From Smittium culicis (lineage: Eukaryota > Kickxellomycota > Harpellomycetes > Harpellales > Legeriomycetaceae), in contig LSSN01002812.1 in assembly GCA_001970855.1 (NCBI GenBank), forward strand, positions 1-16,903: a stretch of 16,903 nt of DNA, read 5' to 3'. Positions within the stretch are counted from its first letter, which is position 1. Every line of letters starts with the position of its first letter. Positions 11,342 through 16,903 of the stretch are shown in pieces. The notes below the pieces were generated by a model. The model was not told the DNA's origin and made no database searches. It saw only the letters and a list, made by a program, of their open reading frames with translations. The position numbers and the translations under genes were made by a program.

Positions 11342-12007
11342 GTGTTTTATTATACCGTAGTGCACTTCCTGAAGGCATATTATATCAGCTTCAGATATTT
11401 TGAGGTTTATGAGGACGTTTTTTACCTTTTTCTTCCATTTAATATGACTTATACATCCCAAGTCATGTTTTATAGTTTTTATTGACTAATTTCGTAACAT
11501 TAATTCAAGTCAATTATTTTGATGGGAATCAATGTGCGGATCCGTATTCGTTCTAGAGTCGTAATAATCTTAACCTACACAAAAAAATTCTAATAAGCTT
11601 TTAATACTCCCTAGAAGTTTGATAGGATTTTTATTAGTCAAAAAACTTGCTTCAGAGCTACCATTACTTTCATTTACTATTATACCAATAATGCCAATAC
11701 TTGAGGCTTTATTGCCTATATTTGTCATGTATCAATAAATTAAAGATATTTTTCCTGCCTCAGTTTCCCCTGTCAGCGTATCAAACCTATTGAATGAATT
11801 AAATTCTGTCTTAAAACTGATATTATCAGACACCCTAGATTTTCCAGTTGTCAATTTTTCTATCAAAGTGATGGTATTTTTGGCTTTTGCTGTCTCATTA
11901 ACCTTAATAGATTTGTTGTCCGTGATGTTTCCACCCCTTTTTTTCAAGATAACCCCATTATTTGAGCCATATTTCGGTATATCACAAATAATTTTATACT
12001 TTTTAGT
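11342..12007 (-). pseudogene. LINE N-terminal leader and start of APE endonuclease, interrupted by stops
   Basis: One minus frame runs from just after a stop at 12008-12010 to a stop at 11339-11341. It is broken only by TGA at 11732, TAA at 11570, TGA at 11510 and TAG at 11486. The first 91 codons are uninterrupted, with no ATG start, and are rich in Lys, Asn, Thr and Ser (for example KVNETAKAKNTITLIEKL). This could be the end of ORF1 or an N-terminal extension of ORF2. The last 48 codons match the start of LINE endonucleases: a KWKKKVKNVLINLK stretch and then SEADIICLQEVHYG, where the Glu of LQE is the metal-binding residue of this fold and is preserved. The frames antisense to this region on the + strand are shadows. 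Confidence 0.75.
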
Positions 12008-12249
12008 TTAAATTTTAATTTTATGGATTTTACGGAGAATTATGGGTTTTGATCATTTTTTGTCTTTTTGTTTTATGTATATGGCATCCTTATTTAAAAT
12101 AGCTGCGCTTATTTGAATATTTCGCATAGTACAAACTTAAGGTAAAATATTAAACCTTTAAAAAAGGTGGAATAGATTCTCCATTATTATATTTAAAGAC
12201 TATATGTAAGGGAATAGAGTTATGTTGTTTATTTAAATGAGAAAATAGA

Positions 12250-13120
12250 ATAAAATAAATTATATAAAACTGGAACTAGGATAAGGGTAAGAAAATGTGG
12301 GAACGAGAATAGCGCTGAAAAGCTTAGCTATCCCATTGAGGTGATTAAACTCTGGTTTATATACTTAGCTTTGTTGTTAACAATGTAATCAGAGATAAAT
12401 GAAATTATTGATCGATTAGGAAAATCAGAATCAAGCCCATTACGCTATTTAAGCATTTTTTTTGCATTAAGTGCAATTATTTTCAACCATGATTGAAATG
12501 TACAATATCGCAATAATGTGCAAGAAAGTTTATTTGGCTGCTTTAACGAATTTATTTAACAATTTTCTGCCAAAAATACGGAAGGAAATGTTTATTATCT
12601 CCTTTCTGAGAACAACAGTATATTGAAATTTAACGAATTGCCTTTGGTTCAGATATCATTAGACTGGAATGATTTAGCTTAGGAATCGTAGTCAAAATCG
12701 ACAAATTTTTTCTTCTTTTTTTTATAACTATATGAGGTGGTGTCAATGTCAAAATATTTTGTGATTGTGGCTACAAACTCATCAGTGTTATCTTGAAATA
12801 TCGATAAGTCGATTCCAAGTCTCCCATCGCACCCAAATTGCAACATCATAACAATTGAGCTTTGAAAAAATAACCACAATAAATAAGGTGCTTTATTGAA
12901 GTCCTCCTGGTGGATTATTTTTAACTGTGCTCGAATACAAAATCGTAGCGTTTTGAAGCTCTTCCGTTGTTTGGTATGAACAGTGGGTTAGAATTTTCCC
13001 TTGACTTTGTGCTGATATAAATTTGGCTACCGTTTTTAAAAAAGATGTTTAAAAATGTAATAATGACAATTTGGAAATTTCAAAAGAAATTAAAATATGT
13101 GACTCGCTTTAAAGAAATTT
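12250..13120. pseudogene. Unidentified former coding region, strand uncertain
   Basis: GC content rises here and long stretches are poor in stops. On the + strand one frame (12263-12860) reads protein-like text with few stops, for example NSAEKLSYPIEVIKLWFIYL and NTEGNVYYLLSENNSILKF. A second + frame continues from about 12890 (LPLFGMNSGLEFSLDFVLI; FLKKMFKNVIMTIWKF) to about 13120. On the minus strand a frame of about 104 codons is open from 12990 to a stop at 12679, with RAQLKIIHQEDFNKAPYLLW and TDEFVATITKYFDIDTTSY. I recognise no domain on either strand. Part of the openness is simply due to higher GC. It could be a dead gene, a dead transposon ORF such as a LINE ORF1 on the minus strand upstream of the LINE, or chance. 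Confidence 0.35.
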
Positions 13121-13357
13121 AAAAAAAAAAAAAAAGCAAATAAAAATAATGGTCCAAATATCTCTAGGATTTGAGGTACCCCATTTGTTATGTATGTTTA
13201 GCCCTTCATAGACTGTAAACTATATCTGATCTATTAAAATTAGCCAAATTAACCCCAATTATACAAATTAGTATACAGTCAAATTGTATTAATGTATATA
13301 GATTATAATGAATTCAATAAATTTCTAATTATAAATTATTTTGTCAGCTATTATTTT

Positions 13358-13555
13358 TTAACCCTTTCCCTTCCAACAATTTTTAAAAAAATCAATTTAT
13401 CGATTCTTTTATGATTTATAAGCATTTTTATTATTTGCTGTACATGTTAAAATATGCCAATATCTCTTAAGGCCTCGGAATTAAAGACTTTTAATTGAAC
13501 ATAATTGGCTATAATTAGAGAACAAAAAATAGTCTACCGCCCGGGAAAGGGTTAA
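13358..13555. mobile_element. piggyBac-type MITE, 190 bp, with TTAA duplications
   Basis: The left end reads TTAA-CCCTTTCCC (13358-13370) and the right end GGGAAAGGG-TTAA (13543-13555), a perfect 13-base inverted repeat including the TTAA target site. The element proper is 13362-13551. TTAA target duplication together with termini starting CCC is diagnostic of the piggyBac superfamily. The interior is far too short for a transposase and no frame is open through it, so it is a non-autonomous miniature copy that was moved in trans. Inside, AATTAAA-GACT-TTTAATT (13479-13496) is a perfect 7-bp hairpin. Beyond the first nine bases the two ends differ (TTCCAAC versus GGGCGGTAG, both read inward). 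The intact ends suggest a younger insertion than the LINE relic. Confidence 0.85.
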
Positions 13556-13559
13556 CATA

Positions 13560-15060
13560 AATAATATTTCTAGGTACCTTACTTGAAATAGGTAATTGGC
13601 TAAAGTTATTGGCTAGTTTTTGATTTTATTTAATATTATTTTATTATAGAATTAAACGTAAAATCAGGGTTATAGCTAGAAAAAATTTATTAAAAAGGGT
13701 ATCGCTAATATATGGTCCCAGATATTGTAAATAGAGGTTCTTGCTAGCTCAAGATAATGTATTGATTCTAAATTTGTGAGTAACTCGGTGTTTTGGTTGG
13801 TAAAAATTGTAATAATTACTTAAATTAAGTAACCCTTATTTTATAGTGTAAAAATTATGTTTAAATTGTTCAGTTGAAATTTTCGTGCAATTAGTGTCCA
13901 ATGTATACACAAAATGACAATAAATGAACTCAAGAACGGAAGGTACAATGAACATATTTAGCTTTCAAAATCGGTGTAATGCTGGGCTTTTAAACATTTT
14001 CCATATGGGTTTTTGAGTTTTTAAAGCTAACTAATTAAATTTGATTAAAAAAAAATTAACAGTAAATGTTATAAAATTATATGAAGCATAAATTTATCAA
14101 TTGGTTTTATGAATTTGATGAAAAGAATACAGCTTTATAGAATTATTGTTTTTTAAAGCACATCTATTATTACTGCCATAACTTGTTTGATGCGTTTATT
14201 TGAATATTAAGCAATAGCGTACTATCTTTGCAATTGTAAATCGACGACTTTAGAGCGATTAATTTATACAAATACATGTGGGACTATTTTCAGGAGTGAA
14301 AAATTTTCTATTAATATTTTCGAACTATCTAGCTTTACTTAGACTTTTAAATTATTTTAGAGAAAAAATTTAAATAGAAGTATCGTAGCTATCATTATTT
14401 TTATCAGATCCGTATTCAAAAATAAAATATCCAAGAAAAAAAAGTCACGCATATCCTGAGTCTCCCATATAGTTTTTTTCTCTTATTCAAGAAAATTTCT
14501 TTGCAAAATTTTCAAATGAACCTAGTAATTGAATAATTAAAAATTAAAAATTAAATGTTAAATGTTAAATGTTAAATTTTCATTTTATTTATTTATTTTT
14601 ACTAAATTTTTTAATTTAAGTTTTATGTAGTTCAAATAGTGTCTGTTATAATTAGAATTTCAGTTTTTTTATTTTGTCGCACTTTTTAAATAGAGCGACG
14701 TCTGAATTTTATAATACTAACAAAAGCAAAATAAATATTTTTAGCTGGCCTATTAAAGTTATTAATAAATGAAAATCACACTACAAAATAATGTCGAACC
14801 TTTGTATAAATTTTTTTATAATAACCCCTGAAGAGACTGAGTAATTTGCACTTATTATTTATAATTCATGAGTTATATAATGGATTATGTTAAGATTATT
14901 TGTCTTTTGATAATGCTAGATGTTCTTTTATTGATACGAGGGTTTGTATTGGATTGGGAAATAGTTAATCACGGGATTAGATAGGAAACAAAAAATTAAT
15001 GCTTGTATAGCAAGAATGAAAGTAGTCATATACACTATTATTTCCTCCGCCTGGTTTTTT
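13560..15060. other. Stretch without recognisable genes
   Basis: I see no coding region, RNA gene or transposon here beyond the tandem repeat at 14551-14576. GC is somewhat higher than in the first 11 kb, but all six frames are broken by frequent stops. A few words such as AAGTCACGC near 14440 are not part of any recognisable structure. Confidence 0.6.
14551..14576 (+). repeat. TTAAATG heptanucleotide tandem repeat
   Basis: Three exact TTAAATG units (14551-14571) and a partial fourth, preceded by two related TTAAAAA-like units. It is a short minisatellite-like tract. It does not resemble a known telomere repeat and is too short for a centromeric array. Confidence 0.75.
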
Positions 15061-15121
15061 TTTAGGCAGAAAAAAAAATCAATGTGGAGTAGGTAAAATA
15101 AAATTTTCTAATTCCATTTGT

Positions 15122-15753
15122 GGATCCAAAATCAGAAACGTGATAAATACTATCCACCTAAGCTATAAAAAATAAATCAGAAAGAATGGAGTTGGTATTT
15201 ATAATTATAAAGATGAAAATAGAAGATATAGGATGGTGGGTTTTATTCTTTTTGAGCTAAAAGATGAATTAGCTTTACACCTCAAAAGTATGATTAACTT
15301 GATAATATTTTGAAGCCTTCTTATAGGCCGAGTTTATTATTTCAAGTAGATGACGGAATTGGTCCGCTGAGAAGAAATTTCGGTAGTATTAAAAGATATA
15401 TAGGAGTTATTGAGCTATATAAAGACTATTAAGTAAACTTTCCCGCAGTTGATAATGAAACATAAATTTGAAGAGACCAACAAAATACAGATCCATTGTC
15501 TCAGGGAAGAATATGGTTCTGTGAAAGGGATTCAATTGTAGTGCAAGATGTAAATAGGCCAAAACAAAGCTTGTATCTTTAGACATACAGCAGCCTATCA
15601 GGACAATATTCATCTCGATTGTTCACGCCTGCTCCCCGCAAAAGGAAAGCTGCAAATCCATTTGAGATTTCCGAAGAGCTGCTGCTAGGCGTAGAAATGT
15701 TTGATTATTCATTTTGGGAGCGGGATATTTGATTCGTGAGGCGATAAGCTATA
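15122..15753 (+). pseudogene. Unidentified decayed coding region on the + strand
   Basis: Two + frames read protein-like in succession. The first (15122-15313) has a single stop and includes NGVGIYNYKDENRRYRMVG and then FILFELKDELALHLKSM. It would continue after a frameshift near 15300 in a second frame that reads LKPSYRPSLLFQVDDGIG, GPLRRNFGSIKRYIGVIEL, then FCERDSIVVQDVNRPKQSL and APRKRKAANPFEISEELLL up to FDYSFWERDI. Five stops lie between 15300 and 15735 (two TAA, two TGA, one TAG), most where Gln or Trp would suit. GC is clearly higher than nearby. I recognise no family. A 68-codon minus frame at 15407-15613 starts at TTG and is probably a shadow. Since GC alone lowers stop frequency, the call remains tentative. 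Confidence 0.35.
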
Positions 15754-15904
15754 TTACGTTATTCCTGTTATGTTTATTTTGTGTTCTTCGTTTCTAGCGA
15801 TTAACTTGTGGGTTATTGATGAATACCAAAACAATCGCCGTTCTATATTATTTATAGCACACTTTAATTAACTTTATTTTGTTTAGGAAATTATATTGCG
15901 ATTG

Positions 15905-16701
15905 ACGCAATTTGCCACTAAATTTAATCCTCAACTTCTCGACTATATCCATCTATTGTATATTATTCTACTCTGTTTATATCCCACTTTATAACTTTTA
16001 ATCGCCCACCTTAATTGTTTTACTCCAGCTCCCAAATTTCAAACGCACATATCTAACTCCAAAACAAGCCAACTAATACCTGTTTATCCTTCTTATACAT
16101 TTACTCAGCTTATATTTTAGCTATTCTCACCATTAAATAGCTCTACATAAGTGAATCTGTTATTCAATATCCGATCTATGCTTTTTTTTTCTATCGTATC
16201 CACTAACGCACATTTAACGTATACTAAAATCTCTTTCAAAAACATATATTATTCACTATACTGAGCATTTTCTCTATTTCAATCTACCAAGATTAGAACA
16301 TTGTTTTATATTTCTCACAAATTCAGTCTGCATGCCTGAAGCACAGCAGATCGCTTTACCTCCTTTACTTTATTACTCAACAAACTTTTGTTGAAATCAG
16401 ATTAAAAACCCCTGTATCTCTCATAGACTTCCCATCGAGCTTCCCTTATAATAACCCTATTTCTCTACATATCATAGGGAATAATATATATAATATAAAA
16501 ATATTTCATTTAATCATCTAACTACCACTTTATTCGCATCACCTCCACCCTCAATAATTACCGACAAAATATACGACCATTGATATCTTTAGACACAATA
16601 GCTAATCTAATACTCTTCTAGGCTGCAGGAAAATACCTAAAAAAAAATACTCCTACTTCAACCCAAATAGTACCGTCTACATACTTCATAAAATCCAAGC
16701 A
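15905..16701 (+). promoter_or_regulatory. C-rich, G-poor leader or promoter region of the right-hand gene
   Basis: From about 15905 the + strand changes sharply: C is frequent and G becomes rare, with many CTC, TCC, CCA and CAC words. This persists until just before the ATG at 16702. Pyrimidine-rich DNA upstream of the start codon is common in fungal, especially ascomycete, promoters and 5' leaders, which fits its place here. No TATA box or splice signal can be assigned with confidence. A 67-codon stop-free stretch in the frame of the downstream gene (about 16309-16509) has no ATG and is explained by the lack of G, so I do not call it an exon. Confidence 0.5.
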
Positions 16702-16903
16702 ATGGGGAAAAAAGTAAAAAGGCACCAGAGCAAAAACCATAATTCCAGAAAAAGCTTGGGCAAAACCCTTTCTATCTCCATATCTCCAAATTCCTCAGTA
16801 TCACGATTTATTACTATCGATTCCCCAAACTCAAAAATAGATTTATTAGAACAAAAAGAGATTCATTCAAATGATAATACGTCTTTTAGCAAAGATATAT
16901 TAG
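16702..16903 (+). CDS. N-terminus of an unidentified protein, cut by the window edge
   Basis: An ATG at 16702 opens a frame of 67 codons that is still open at the last base. It is the first ATG after an in-frame stop near 16600 and has G at -3 and G at +4, a good eukaryotic start context. The protein starts MGKKVKRHQSKNHNSRKS, strongly basic, followed by a Ser/Ile-rich stretch (LSISISPNSSVSRFITIDS) and an acidic, polar part (KIDLLEQKEIHSNDN). This low-complexity N-terminus could suit a nuclear or nucleolar protein, but no domain is visible and I assign no function. Its codons use C at third positions more than the AT-rich surroundings, which supports a gene under selection. The C-rich leader upstream fits a promoter. 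An intron downstream cannot be judged. Confidence 0.55.
   Translation, partial: MGKKVKRHQSKNHNSRKSLGKTLSISISPNSSVSRFITIDSPNSKIDLLEQKEIHSNDNTSFSKDIL

Larger units (their letters stand above)
8185..12007 (-). mobile_element. Decayed non-LTR retrotransposon (LINE), APE endonuclease plus reverse transcriptase
   Basis: Reading the minus strand from high to low coordinates gives the domain order of an APE-type LINE ORF2. First is a polar leader (about 12007-11486). The endonuclease follows, with IICLQEVH (about 11360-11383), GDFN (11071-11082) and SDH (10819-10827). A charged linker (about 10628-10400) comes next. The reverse transcriptase has QYGFIKGRSI (about 9806-9834), DPLSPLLYNIV (about 8412-8444) and a degenerate YADD box (8323-8337). 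The motifs fall in different frames and many stops interrupt them, so the copy is dead. LINEs copy themselves by target-primed reverse transcription. The clade is uncertain: Tad1-like or L1-like are both possible, since Tad1 is common in filamentous fungi while the ASNAK-like stretch after YADD recalls L1-like elements. Both ends are unknown, and the body carries about 1 kb of extra DNA. Confidence 0.88.

Noticed and set aside
11790..12011. 73-codon + frame
   Set aside because: Antisense to the LINE leader, whose frame continues in register into the endonuclease; the hydrophobic text is the mirror of its Lys/Asn codons.
15407..15613. 68-codon minus frame
   Set aside because: Starts at TTG and overlaps the + frame that stays protein-like over a longer range; kept as a shadow although the strand is not proven.
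10690..15753. Nuclear code with TAA/TAG as Gln and TGA as Trp
   Set aside because: The reading is smooth in places, but the LINE also needs several frameshifts and has lost catalytic residues, so ordinary decay explains the stops. The clean frame at 16702 is too short to test it.
1..16903. CRISPR array, rRNA genes, telomeric repeats
   Set aside because: No regularly spaced repeats, no conserved rRNA words and no telomere-like tandem array seen on either strand.

Overview
The window is very AT-rich non-coding DNA from a eukaryotic nuclear genome. By eye about one base in five is G or C in the first 11 kb, rising to about one in three after 12 kb. There are no bacterial-style gene rows, operons or ribosome binding sites. 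Nearly every open frame is short and starts at TTG, or lies antisense to a decayed element. A fungus with AT-rich, transposon-filled blocks between genes fits best. The reasons are a decayed LINE, stops that mostly sit where Gln or Trp would fit, and a C-rich, G-poor leader before a real-looking gene start. The piggyBac-type element and the extreme AT content leave other eukaryotes open, so the host is an inference.

Layout. 1-8.18 kb has no gene I can support; it splits into A-rich and T-rich blocks on the + strand and contains one GC-rich hairpin. 8.19-12.0 kb, minus strand, is the broken body of a non-LTR retrotransposon (LINE). In order it has a polar N-terminal stretch, an APE-type endonuclease with the motifs IICLQEVH, GDFN and SDH, a linker with a GEN..K.FF motif, and a reverse transcriptase with QYGFIKGRSI, a degenerate motif A, LYKNSTSKIKLG, DPLSPLLYNIV and a ruined YADD box. 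It is split over three frames with many stops. About 1 kb of extra DNA sits between two reverse transcriptase motifs that normally lie close together, and its strand skew is opposite, which suggests a nested insertion.

12.25-13.12 kb and 15.12-15.75 kb are richer in GC and read like remains of protein-coding sequence, interrupted by stops and frame changes. I could not name either. Between them, at 13.36-13.56 kb, is a clean 190-bp miniature transposon with perfect 9-bp inverted termini and TTAA on both sides, the hallmark of the piggyBac superfamily. A short heptanucleotide tandem repeat lies at 14.55 kb.

The right end changes character. From about 15.9 kb the + strand is C-rich and G-poor, and at 16702 an ATG opens a clean frame that runs off the window edge. 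This is the only intact-looking gene start. I read the window as a graveyard of elements next to the edge of a gene. I see no CRISPR array, rRNA or convincing tRNA, and no sign of a new defence or metabolic system.
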